This document shows positions 11,419 to 22,440 of a DNA stretch of 64,000 nt, in pieces. The stretch's first letter is position 1. Every line of letters begins with the position of its first letter. The notes beneath the pieces were generated by a model. That model did no database searches, was not told the origin of the DNA, and saw only the letters and a program-made list of their open reading frames with translations. Origin of the DNA: Stereum hirsutum FP-91666 SS1 (lineage: Eukaryota; Basidiomycota; Agaricomycetes; Russulales; Stereaceae). Both the position numbers and the translations under genes were made by a program. The stretch spans positions 174,237 through 238,236 of the forward strand of contig NW_006763137.1 of NCBI RefSeq assembly GCF_000264905.1, given 5' to 3'.

Positions 11419-14400
11419 TCATACCGACCTCTGCTCATCACCACTGTCCAAGTTTCCCTCCATCAAATCGAGCAAGTCGTTCCTGACCGTGACCAACTCA
11501 TCGTCCGTCCCCCTCAACCTCTCGCTAACCTCATCCAACCTCCCAATAAATTCCTCGATCTGCTGCCGGCTGAGCATCACGCCACCCGAGTTCAAGCCTC
11601 TGAGTTCTTGTCGCACGTCGTCAAGAATAGGACCAGCATGGGGTGTGAAGGTGAATGAGAATGCGGACGGGAGGGAGAAAGGCTGCCCGAATGGTTGATT
11701 CGGAGTGGACTCCGCCACGTCTCCTTGTCCACGGCCAGAGAACGAACCAGCGTCTGAGTACTGCTCTTCATTCTCTTCCTCCTCTTCCTCTTCTTGGACC
11801 GGATCCAGGCGCATCCCCTCAGGCAAAGGTGGCGAACCACTATCTCGATCCTGCTCGTCGGCTGACCCATCTCTCTCCGCTTCCTCCTCATACTGCTCCT
11901 CACCCTCATACTGCTCCTCGCCCTCATACTGCTCTTCTCCTTCATAGCCCTCCTCATCCTCATATCGCTCCGCATACTCGTCCTCGCCCTCGCCCCCACC
12001 CTCATACTCGTCCCCCTCTCCATCCTGATCCTCTCCCTGCCCAAGGCCAAAAGAATCTTCTTCATCCTCCACCTCCATGCTAACCTGCCCCTCGTCCTCC
12101 ACAGCCGAAAGCTCCACAGGCACACTCGGCAAAGTGATCGTATCCCAAATCGGCGACTCGAGCTCCATCTCAGCCTCGCCTTGCGAGTCATCCAGACCAC
12201 CGCCCTCTTCCCGCTCCTCATAATGAAGCCGCACGCCCGAAGAAGACGCGACGCTCGTACCGCCAACCGGTAGATTCTCGATCTCAGATTCAAAGGGCGT
12301 GAACTCATAATGCCCATTGGAATGACGAGGTGGAGGATGGCTGAGCAGTTCAGGGACGGTGATGGCCATGGACGCCGTATACGTATCCCCAGCGCGCGTG
12401 ATATCGTGCGGCCATTCCGCCTCGACGGTCGAATGCGTACGGGCCACTTCACTCCCGCTCCCGTTCGAACCACGGCCTTCGTCCTCGCTGAAACCGAAAC
12501 CGTCTCCGCTGTTGGACGCTTTGTGCGGCGATCGGGAATGAGAGGGCGATTGTTTGAGAGTTTCGTGGAAAGCTCGGAACGATTCGTGAACGCTGGTATC
12601 ATTCGAGGTCAGTAATTCGAATTTGCGTGGATATATGTGATGGGGTTTGTGAATGGTGGAGATACTTACCCAACGTTGTCCGAGTCAGGCTGATAGTCCG
12701 AAAGCAGCGTACGATTCACGTCCGCTGGCCAAGGCGCTGGTTCTGTATGTGTCGATGCCACGAGAACGGCCTCCGAAGTCTCCGAACTCGCGACTGGCTC
12801 AAACGCTACCGAAGCCCTCTGGGGTTGAGACATTTGCGACCTCGCAGACTACGGGGGAAAAGGACGAGAACGAAGCGATAAGCATTCATGGAGAATCGTG
12901 AAGAGGAGAGTGAGAAAGGCCTACCACTGTCAGTTCGACTTCCCTTGGCCTCGAACGAAGGGATCGTCTCTGTGAATGGGCAACCCCGCCCCTAGACTGT
13001 CCCAAGTCCGCTCTCGACTGTCCAAGATATCCAGTCCCCCGTCCATGCCGCCCTTCTGACCGCTCAAACTCTCCTTCAGAACGTCCGAGGTCCCCCACCG
13101 GCCGCCCAAGCCCTCTTTCCAAACGCCTAAGTTCAATCTGCGATGACTGGCCAAACCCACCTCCCGTCGACCGTGCAAATCTTTCCATAAGCCCCCTCCC
13201 ATCCCTCTCCAATTTATTCATCTGGCCCCCGAGCGTGGTGATCTGCTCCATCAGATCTGCGAGCGATGGACCCAGAGCTTCCGCTTCGCGTTGTTGTGAC
13301 TCGAGGGAGACATTGCGTCCTACTGGCTCAGGGGTCGCATGTCTTCGTTCTGCTTGGACGAGTAGTTCATCCTGATCACGGTCGCGACCACGATGTCGAT
13401 GACTACGGTCTGTCCGACTGGATGGCGAAACGGGTGGGTGTGGTTCTCGGGTAGAGTATGCGGCATGGACATGGGCGCGGTCGGGAGTTCGTGGGTTTGA
13501 TGAAGGGGATGCCGATCGGATATGCACTGTACGAGTAGGCCGACTCGTCGACGCATATGCATCGACCGTTTCTGAGGGTGTAGGTGTAGGGCTACGTGAT
13601 CTTCGATGATGATGATGGTTCTGGTTGCGGCTGTGGTGGCGTTTATGTGTTGACGGAGGTGGGGTGGGCGGTCGATTATTGCTGGGTCCTGAGTAGGCGT
13701 CGTCTGAAATTGACGATGATTCGAGGTGATGGGAATGGGGATGTGGGGAAGGGAATCCAAGCCTCTGGCGGTTGTTTTCGAGGTTCGAGATTTGGACGCT
13801 TAGGGTGGCGATTTGAGCGGTGAGTGCCGCGATGGATGGTGACGCGATGTCTGCAGCCAGAGAGGTATTGACGGCGGAAGGTATCGCGATGGGTGATTGT
13901 ATTTGAGTGGGGGACCGTAAAGTAGGACGTGATGAGGCACGAGGAGGTGTGATAGGCCTTGCGACTGATGGAATAAGATCTGTCTGTACACCTTGAGTAT
14001 GGAGAGGTCGCTGTTGGGGTTCAGCCCGGGCGGTCTCCAGCTAAACCAAACAAGATGTAAGCGCGGCCCCAAAGCACCATGAGCAAGCAAAACTGAGACC
14101 TACTCGTTCGACCAAACTCTCCACCTCCGTGATGAGTCCACGATTGCGCTTAGCGGACGATTCCAATATCTGAATAGCCTCCTCTCGTCCCACTCTTCTG
14201 TTATCACCCTCCAGTTCGGGAGACTTCGAACGTCGAGAGGTGCGAGCCTCCGAGGGCCGCGCGATGAGAGCCTCGATTTCGGCTTCCCGTCGTGCGACTT
14301 TCGCTTCCAGGTCCTTGATGTGCGCATCATTCGATGCTAGCGATGCCTTGGAGTCTCGGAGAGATGTTTGTAGCTGGGATATCACGGCGGTGGCGTAGAG

Positions 14401-15043
14401 GAGATCGTCGTGGTCGCGATCGTGTGTGTCATCCTGGATCGGGGACGATCGAGGCTTGGCGGGACGGAGAGGACGCGACGATGAGCCACTGGTGCGCATA
14501 GCGGGCTGGGGCCATAGTGAGAAGTCGCTTGATAATTCGACTGTAGTTGAAGAGTTAGCTCTGCTATCCTCTCAAGACCGCTGTGTCAGACACAAGGAGA
14601 ACTGGGACACACCCTTCCGGACCACAACCTCCAACACTTCGCGCAGCTCGTCCTTCTCTTGCTCCATCCGTCTAAGAAGGTTCTCCATCCCTCGTATACG
14701 CTTTCGCAGCGCATCGTGTTGCTGATGTTCATGCTCAAGCTCGAGAGTATGATCGAGTTGAAGCGTGTCAAGCGCGTCGAGGGTGGCGAAGAGTCGGGCC
14801 TGGAGATGAGATGCCAGGAGTGTCCGAGTCTTCAGCTCACTCTCCAAAGATTTGATCTAATCATCAAAGCGGTTATGATTGTTAGATAAATTGCCTGTAG
14901 AAAATGTACATAAAATGGTATACCCTTTGGTTCTTCTGCGCGAGAAGGATAACCGGGTCCGTGCGGAGACGATGCGCATCGTCATTATGCTCGCCCTCAA
15001 CGGCGTCAGAGCGTCTTGTGCGTCTGGATGAAGGAGGGCCCAT
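11419..15043 (-). CDS. Large coiled-coil protein with acidic C-terminal region, function unknown
   Basis: Six exons, 15043-14924, 14856-14613, 14540-14104, 14040-12925, 12848-12670 and 12592-11419, join in frame to 1089 residues. The ATG at 15043 follows an in-frame stop. Residues about 40-120 form a long charged coiled coil (IKSLESELKTRTLLASHLQA, later RRMEQEKDELREVLEVV). A second heptad-rich stretch (SLRDSKASLASNDAHIKDLE) lies in exon 3. The middle is disordered, rich in P, S, H and R. Two short coiled segments occur in exon 4 (SIAALTAQIATLSVQISNLE and LADLMEQITTLGGQMNKLER). The C-terminal part is very acidic with short EGEEQY repeats and ends in another amphipathic stretch (QQIEEFIGRLDEVSERLRG). 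This suggests a cytoskeletal, spindle-pole or scaffold role, but no named family was recognised. Confidence 0.82.
11885..11965 (-). repeat. 18-bp coding minisatellite (YEGEEQ units)
   Basis: About four copies of an 18-bp unit (plus-strand form cctcatactgctcctcac with small changes) lie inside the acidic part of the coiled-coil gene. Each encodes six residues, mostly E, Y, G and Q. The unit length is a multiple of three, so copy-number change would keep the frame. Confidence 0.85.
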
Positions 15044-15150
15044 ACTATTTGTCTAGCTTATGATGAAGTGATGAACATAGGATGTGGGTGGTGGACAGCA
15101 GTGGACGACAAGAGCTGGATGTCTCGACGCTGGTGGGAACGATGAATGCT

Positions 15151-15326
15151 CTGAATTTCAAATAGCATTACATATGTGGCACTTTATTGGGGCCATCAAT
15201 TTGTGGCCCAACTTCACCGGCCGTCTTTGCTCTCGAGTCCCAACCACCACCCAGACGCAAGGCTTCTCCTGGCAAGCAAAGTGCATACTCTCAAAGTGAA
15301 TAAGCTCACACAGATGAGGAATGAGG
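15151..15326 (+). pseudogene. Relic of the upstream and start region of the Zn2Cys6 regulator genes
   Basis: This stretch aligns by eye with 18688-18847, which covers the promoter-proximal region and first codons of the first Zn2Cys6 gene. Shared blocks in the same order are ctgaatttcaaata, gtggcact, tgtggcccaac, ccggcc, caaccacc, caagcaaag and gctcaca. The relic has a small insertion after ctctcgagtc. Where the intact gene has the initiator in gcgaatgagctcaca, the relic has gtgaataagctcaca, so the ATG has become ATA. Downstream similarity ends quickly, leaving no zinc-cluster exon. Confidence 0.7.
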
Positions 15327-15445
15327 CGGCGCAATAATCCCGTGGCCCAGCATGTCCTCCTGCGCTCCTGTCCTCCGGTCAGCCGCAACCGTCGTTTCGT
15401 CCCATTTTCTTGCATCCGTGACAGGCTCTGGTTTCTTCGCCAATG

Positions 15446-16251
15446 TCAATGCATTGGTACCTTTTCGACCTGCTGATAAATTGGCCAGCCGTTTGCAAAT
15501 CACACTCACGGTCGCGGTGTAAGTAAGATGTCCCTCCTGGACCTCGAGCTCCATAACAACTTCATACTGACGGGTCATAGGTAGCAGCGTTATGGACAGA
15601 CCTGACTTAGATGACGTCTCATCGAATGAAAGGTTCACGGATGCCTTTACAGCCCCAGCCTCGCAGAATTCTGGTAGTTGCGTCTATATTTGAGGGTCCA
15701 TGCCGCCAAATCAATGTATGTGATGTCTTCTACGACGAACGAGATGGTCGCAGCGTCGAAGTATGAAGCTCTCGATGTTGTGGAGTGCCTGCGCCCCTAA
15801 AGGTATTCTACCATTCGTTGATCCTGTTCTTTGACGACAATATCCGCTAATCCCGCTGCACAGGTTTAGGCATCTCGAGTTCTCCGTCCACATTTTGCTC
15901 TGGACTAAATATGCAAGAGAAGGGCATGCTAAAAGGTACGTTATCACTGACCACACGCAGACAAATAAATAGCCGTCAGATTCGTCTTGACTCCATCAAT
16001 ACCGTCTGTACCAACACCATAAAATAAAATCTCCTCGTAGATGGCTGCCCCGCCTAAAGCTGGAATGTCTGAACAAAGCTCGTATCCATCCTTAGAATTT
16101 CACGAACGGTGGTCAGTATTCTGCTTGGCGGTGCATTTTTGGAAGCTTTGACGTCGATCCGTCCCGTTGCCCTCGCCGCTTGGGTACTTCGATGAGGCAT
16201 CGCACTACCTTCCCTGTTCATTACGGGCTGGCTGACATCGTATTCCGACAC
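15446..16251 (-). pseudogene. Degraded protein-coding gene, family unknown
   Basis: Several coding-like stretches lie on the minus strand in the right order but in different frames: an N-terminal piece from 16251 (MSEYDVSQPVMNREG), then DGYELCSDIPALGGAAIYEE, then SYFDAATISFVVEDITYIDL, then QLPEFCEAGAVKASVNLSFD, and an end VEKVPMH reached across a possible intron, with a stop at 15446. No legal splice sites join the middle pieces, so at least one or two frameshifts are needed. The content looks like a small beta-rich protein, but I do not recognise it. It is called a pseudogene with modest confidence. Confidence 0.45.
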
Positions 16252-16414
16252 CGGCGTTTGTCCGCTCCCTCACTGTAGCACGAATAATTTCTTTCTACAT
16301 CTACATAAGGTCCCTCGACCTGGTGGCAATCTCTCAGTGTTGACCACTTTTCCGCAGAGCGTCTTCTTCTCGTCTATCTATTACTACCCACTCAATTATC
16401 TCACCCCGCCCAAG

Positions 16415-18331
16415 ATGGTGTCTCCAGCCAAGTATGTATCTGCTTTCTAGCTCTCTCTTCGTACGACTCACGACCTTCTGTAGCCTAGGACCGCTGGTAC
16501 TATGTCCCTGCATCTCCCAGGCTTTCACGTCGTATACTGATATACTGTACTATTTCGACCGTAGGCCATGGTCACATGTCACAGCGGGCATATGGCATGG
16601 CCTAAACACCTTTTGTCACAGGTCACAGGCCCTCTGCGGCATTATTTATTCGTTTTTTCGTCCGGGCTTCGCCCAAAATGGTAACTCACCTTCCTTTTAA
16701 GTCGGTCACAATTTTTTGGGGCCGATGGCCTATTTACACCCATGGCCTAAGTGCCACCCTTGTCACAGGTCACACCCCGCTGGCCTACGGTCGAAATAGT
16801 ACAGTATATTACCGCGTAGTTTATCGCAAATATGTTGAACTGGATGTTGATGGGCACGTTGACCGTGCAAGTCTGTGAGGGCACTCGATTTTCCCTCTCT
16901 AATCCCATTGGGACGACTGATCAATGAGTATGTCGACCTTCAGATGTATACTTCGAGCGCTATATGATGGAGCGCATTGCGTTAAAATTGCTAGGTGAGT
17001 CAAGTGAACGATAATTTATCGCCGGAAACATCGAGCCTGATGGCTTATATGCTCGCAGTTTACGGCCTTTTCTGTTTAGATATGGCGCAGACAGTACTCG
17101 CAACCCATGTGGCGTGGTTTTACATGATTTTAAACCCTGTAGCTTCTCCGTCCGGCATAAAAGCGCCATGGTCCGCCTCGGCCTTGACTATCTCCGCTGG
17201 TCTTGGTGAGTCTTATGCTTTGGTTTCGTAACGATCAGCCGACTCACTTCCCTTGCCTCCTAGTGTCCGCTGTCGTGCAAATATTCTACGGATGGTACGT
17301 TTCGCCAAGTCTTGAATGCGTGTGCTCGTTGCTCATCCAGAGCAGGCGGATCTCGACTCTTGACACCTCCATGGTCATGCGCGGCCTCGTCTGGCTTATT
17401 GTGCTTGTGCGCCAAACCCACCATGGGACATATTTTCCTTCTTTCTGACCATCGATGCAGATGGCCGTCGGACAGTTTGCTACCGTCTTTGCTTCTTCGG
17501 TATTGGTGAGTGCTATCAGCTGCGGACTTCGTGCATAGACTGAGTAACCACGTCAAAGTTTGAACTTGCTCCAACATATGTGCAATTATTCTCCGAGTCA
17601 AAATGGCGTACGGTGAGTACCCTCTAGCCAAACCACCATGAGCCGCCACTGAATGTATATTCGCCAACAATTTGAAGGCATGGCTAATCCTAAGCGCTGT
17701 GGAGGATCTCTTGATCACAGCTTGTATGACTTGGATCGTAAGTACTCTGCACTTTCCCCGCATTCATAAGTTTGCTATACAACACATATTACCGTCGTTT
17801 CATTTCAGTTGGGCAAGGCAAAATCGGATACGATGTGGGCTTTCTCAAACTCGCTATTCACCCGTCTTATCACAATGATCGTCTCGACGGACCTCGTCAC
17901 CACGTCCCGTGCCGGAGTCAATCTTCTACTACTGTTTAAGTACCCAAACACCAACTACTTCGTGGTCCCGTACGACCTTTTCCTCATTCTGTCACGCAGG
18001 AGCATGCTGAACATAACTTATATGGCTCATACTATCCTATAGGCTCTATGTTGTCGGCAAACTGTATGCATCCGCACCAATACTACCAGCTTCTCATTCT
18101 CGTCGAGGGCGAGACTGATACCCTGCTGTTTACAGATACACCAATAGCTTGATGGTCATGCTCAATGCTAGAACCCCTACGGTGGCACCACGCGTTGGCA
18201 ACGACTTCGGCTACAACCCTGGTTCATCTGTGGCACAGTACGTCCAGCCTCGGGCAGGCCGGGTTTCTGCAGCAGAAGGTTTGGCGTCCGACACAAGACA
18301 GACAGGAGCAAGCACAGGAGATGAGGTGTGA
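16415..18331 (+). CDS. DUF6534-family multi-pass membrane protein
   Basis: Belongs to the large agaricomycete DUF6534 family of predicted seven-helix membrane proteins; biochemical function unknown. Exons: 16415-16431, 16484-16560, 16944-16994, 17059-17205, 17264-17294, 17346-17406, 17461-17505, 17559-17612, 17678-17737, 17809-17969, 18043-18063, 18136-18331, giving 306 residues in one frame. Family hallmarks are NLGPLVL at the start, LLVYGLFCLDMAQTVLATHV, VSAVVQIFYGWRI, AWLILSAVEDLLITACMTWI, and the end signature KLYTNSLMVMLNARTP. A MITE (16543-16806) interrupts the first helix region. The in-frame model uses a GT donor inside the MITE terminal repeat, so the N-terminal 30-40 residues are uncertain. 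If that splice is not used, the gene may be broken at its 5' end. Confidence 0.78.
16543..16806. mobile_element. 264-bp MITE with 26-bp perfect terminal inverted repeats and TA duplication
   Basis: The left end begins TACTGTACTATTTCGACC, and the right end is its exact reverse complement over 26 bp. The element is flanked by TA at 16541-16542 and TA at 16807-16808. Size, lack of coding capacity and TA target duplication fit a Tc1/mariner-type miniature element. The interior contains further short inverted pieces (gtcacaggtcaca). It lies inside the DUF6534 gene, between the parts encoding the first helix. Confidence 0.88.
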
Positions 18332-18819
18332 AGGATGGCCGTATATTGGCTGATGATCACCTCCGTGGTAGAGGCGGCGGAACAGTATGGCGAGCGCGGC
18401 AGGATTCTTTGTTGTCATGTCATCTGTTAGCCGGACTGCAGTCTGGGGGCGGGCAATACTGGGCAATATCTTGAATGCATATTACTGGAGGCATGGGCCA
18501 CTGCGGCCACGGCACTCTGAATCTTCGAATTTATCGGAAAACCTTTGCGAGAACCAAGCAAACGAAAGTATGAGTGTTTCAGAACTCCACGAGTGTCTGC
18601 ACAAGAGCGTGGTCAAAAGGGCTTAGTATCTCTTTCCTGGAGCAGATACTTGAGGGGAGATGCAGCAATTCGAAGTGCGCTTGGACGCTGAATTTCAAAT
18701 ACCATCTGAATCAGGTGGCACTGTATTACCGCCATCTATCTGTGGCCCAACCTTGCCGGCCATCTTTCCTCTCAACCACCGCCTTTCCCTGACAAGCAAA
18801 GTAAATATTCTCACAGCGA
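18332..18819. other. Intergenic region upstream of first Zn2Cys6 gene
   Basis: It contains the 3' end of the DUF6534 transcript and the promoter-proximal region of the regulator gene. The segment from about 18688 is the part also found as a relic at 15151-15326. No gene was seen. Confidence 0.55.
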
Positions 18820-21800
18820 ATGAGCTCACATAGATCAGGAGTAACGCGTGCATGTGACTCCTGTCGGCGTAGGAAAGGTCAGTGTTTCTTTGGTGTTTCT
18901 GCTTCAATCCACAGCATGGCGTTGGTGCTACCTGGCAATGATTCGTACGTCGCTGACGTCTTGGAAATTACAGTAAGATGTAAGCACATCTTCCATGAAG
19001 GTGAAAGGTTTGAGTCTTACATTATCTGTAGGCGAAGCCGGAGGCGATTCAGTTGGCCAAAAGTGTTCAAGATGCGCTCTCCAAGGCGTCGAATGCACGT
19101 ATAACGCCACACCACAAGTCAGTCAACTATCTCCTTGACACCAGAGAAAAAAACTAACATAGAGGACGCAAGCGGGAGAACTTTGAGTACGCTACGCATG
19201 ATTTTTCATATCATTCAGACCTGACCAGGCATCCCATGTTCAGTTCTCGTCAGATAAGACGCCTGCGTAAGAGGTGTGATGAGCTGGAGACCCGACTCAG
19301 CCAAGTTAGTCATTTTCTCTCTCGCGGACTAGTCACCCTCCTCACACATTACTCTTGCAGATGCAGCAGCTCATGAACGGTACAAGCTCTGGGTCGAATG
19401 TGGTCTCTAATCTCTCGACCTTCAATACCTCCGCAAATCTGCCTTATGTCGACTCACCAAACACTCGCACCACAATGCATTCGAATGACTCACTCCTACC
19501 CGTGACAGATGATGATGACTCAGACTCAAGTGACGACGAGTACGGAAATATCAGACTCCTTACCGAACATGTTGAAGCTCTGTCTCTCGCCACTGACGCA
19601 GGCCGCTCAACTTTCCATGGAAAGTCGAGTCTTACGGGCGTCATTGTCCAAGTCGCACAAGCCATTCCGCCTCCGCCACGGGAGATCGACAGCCCCAGCC
19701 ATTCGACAGCCATATCGCAACGGCACCTAATTTCCTGGATGACAGCCCGCGTATATATCTACATTCATCTCGCGAGATCGACGCTGACCTGCTGCATTCG
19801 TATAGGATGGTTTCAACCTTCGATCCTCCTGTGCCGATGTGGATTTGAACTTCCCCGAACCATCCCTACTACACGAACTGGCTGAGATCTACTTCACCCG
19901 TTCAAACCCGTGGACAGGCTTGCTACACCGTCCCACCTTCTTCCGTTCCGTAGAAAAGGGTCTTCACCACGACGATCGAGGATTCGGCAGTGTGGTCCTC
20001 CTTGTTTGCGCCCTGGGTGCCCTGCATTCTGATGACCCTAGGCACCTCGATGATTATGGGACCACTACCAACGACACTAGCTCTGGCTCGGTTTGGCAGT
20101 CCGCAGGTTGGAAATGGGTGTCTCAGATCGACCCGATGCGTAATGCATTGTCCCATACACCTTCCTTGTACGATCTACAGATGTATGCGGTATGTGACGG
20201 CCATCGACAGTGTTTGTGCCAATAGTTGACTAAGTCCCGTGCTTCTACACGCAATAGTTATCGCTGGTTACCTTTCATGCGTACCCAACGGCAGTAGATC
20301 TATGTGGTCTTGCTGGAATGGGGGTGCGTCGTGCGCAGGTTGTAGGAGCTCACAGACAGAAGGCGTATGGAGGTAAACTCACAATCGAAGGAGAGCTGTG
20401 GAAACGTGCTTTCTGGTTCGTTTAGATACAATACAACTTCCGTGCTGAACTAATGTTTTCCTTGGACTCTGACGTAGGTCGCTGCTGTCGACAGAGACCT
20501 TGCTTTGTGTTGCCCTTGGTAGGCCGTGCTCCACTCAAGAGTGTGTCTCCACAGTATTTTCCAGCGTCTTACGCAATTAACTCACCTTCTTTCCTACATC
20601 AGCTGTGACTTAGACCTACCAGTAGACTGTGACGACGAATTTTGGGACAATCCCGACCCCGAACGTCGTTTCATCCAGCCGATTGGAAAACCATCTTCCA
20701 TGTCATTTCGTATAGCTACGTTCAAGCTCCGAGAGATCCTTGCTTCCGCATCCCGCACCATCGTGGGCTTTCATTTTCGTCTTCGTTACATTCTCTCTAT
20801 TCCTCACGACATATTTCACAGTATTCGACCAAGAAGTCCAGGATTCTCTCGGGACTAGTGGGACCAGACTGGGAACGACGTGTAGTCACTGAGCTTGACT
20901 CTTCCTTAAACCGCTGGCAGGATCTACTCCCCTCACACCGTGCGTCATTCTCACCACGATTGCCGTTTGATCAGTCTGACTTTTTGTGCGCTTATAGTGA
21001 AATGGAATCCTGACCGCTCGGTCGACATATTCTACATCCAGTCCGCATGCCTCGCCTGCATGTTCTATCACACGCAAACGTTCATCCACCGGCGGTTCAT
21101 ATCCGCCATTGGCAGTCATACGCCCAGTCCCCTTGTAGAGGCCTCGACTGTGATATGTCTGAACGCTGCGAGATCGTGTGGGAACATCGTTCTCACCCTC
21201 CCGCGAACACGAACCTTCTCATTCCCGGGTCTCTTCGTGCGTCCCTGACCCTTGCCTTTCGTCTTCATATGCTGTTCCTTACGGTGCGGCATAGGGAAAT
21301 TCTCTGTTCGAGTGTCTAGTTATCCTCGTCATCAATGTTTCACGTAGAGTTCAACGAGGGGAACAACTCTCGGAGCAGGAAGTCCGTGACCTCGATATTG
21401 CGTCAAAATGTCTGGCTGTCACGGAGTATCATGAGCAGAGGTAGCGCTCTCTTTCTACGTGGGATGAAGCATCACTTGTGCTCACCATGGTGTTATTTAT
21501 GTAGATCCTTCGCGGCAGGAAGACTGAGGTATGAGTGCTCATTTTCGTCTGCACTTTCTCTGAGGAACGTAAAGCTAACACCCACTACGTAGGCACATAC
21601 TCTGCCACTTTGCCTTTTCATGCGGACTCTCCTCAGTATGGTCACTGGCGAAGTTTCCCATACCAACTACCACAGAGGCCGGACCAAGCGATACTTCACG
21701 ATCGGCACCGGAGTTCACCCAGCAAAACCTGTTACTACAGGATGACTTCGAACGATGGATGGCATATGAGGCGCTGCAGACCGAGTTTAATCCCTTCAGC

Positions 21801-21965
21801 ACTCTGATTCAGGGCGAGCCAGCGAACTCATTCCCATCGTTCTTCGGGCTCCCGTTCGATCTGAATGGTGGTCCGGCTATTGATGTTGACGGTGCCGCTG
21901 CGATGGGGATGTCTGCTATTGACTTCCCGTCGAGCTCCTCTTCGGACGCTCAGCAGTGGGGATGA
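18820..21965 (+). CDS. Zn2Cys6 (Gal4-type) transcription factor, copy A
   Basis: A nuclear sequence-specific transcriptional regulator by family; target genes unknown. Fifteen exons: 18820-18877, 18974-18979, 19032-19117, 19173-19186, 19244-19304, 19361-19750, 19806-20189, 20258-20415, 20478-20540, 20603-20762, 20822-20939, 20998-21236, 21295-21440, 21505-21528, 21593-21965, giving 759 residues. The zinc cluster has Cys 12, 15, 22, 33, 36 and 43 (CDSCRRRKVRC then CSRCALQGVEC). It needs the 6-nt exon 2 to encode Val-Arg and the first base of Cys22. A short coiled coil follows (IRRLRKRCDELETRLSQ), then an acidic linker (DDDDSDSSDDEYG) and a Fungal_trans domain (PSLLHELAEIYFTRSNPWTG, FGSVVLLVCALGALHSDDPR). 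The C-terminal tail is S/P/G-rich and ends DAQQWG. It is a tandem duplicate of the gene at 22441-25612. Confidence 0.93.
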
Positions 21966-22440
21966 TGGGTTCCTTGGGCATGGTTTGATCGAATGGATGT
22001 AATGTGTTATGCTGTCTATTTGAATGTGATAACTACTGCATACCTTACCGTAGAGATCTGGAATATTCTTAGACTTAGAGATAGCGTGGCCCCCAAGTTT
22101 GGCAGTCGCATTTCATGCTGAACCGTTCTCCATATGCGTCTTGCAGCAAATTGTGAATCTCCACATAACTGTCAAACAATGATTACGGAGAAATACACAT
22201 ACACGACACAATGGCAGTCGTTTCTAAAATGCGTCGAAGGTCTCTTGAAGGTCTCCCAAGATCTTTTTGAACGGGGCATGGTGCTATTTATAGGACCCCA
22301 GTAGATTTAAAACTCCGCTCGTCCCGGGTCGACCCGCTCAGCCGCGCCCTCTTCGACCAACCGCAAACCAACCGTGACACCTTGGATCGCACAAGCGCCG
22401 CGGATTGTCTCTGGAAGAACAACATATTTTTCAACAGCTC
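21966..22440. other. Intergenic region between the two Zn2Cys6 genes
   Basis: 475 bp holding the 3' UTR of copy A and the promoter of copy B. An AT-rich ctatttatagg at about 22270 could act as a TATA-like element 165-170 bp before the copy B ATG. No gene was seen. Confidence 0.45.

Noticed and set aside
11592..12602. Arginine-rich 336-residue minus-strand frame
   Set aside because: An alternate frame of the acidic last exon of the coiled-coil gene; the spliced frame ending at 11419 explains the region.
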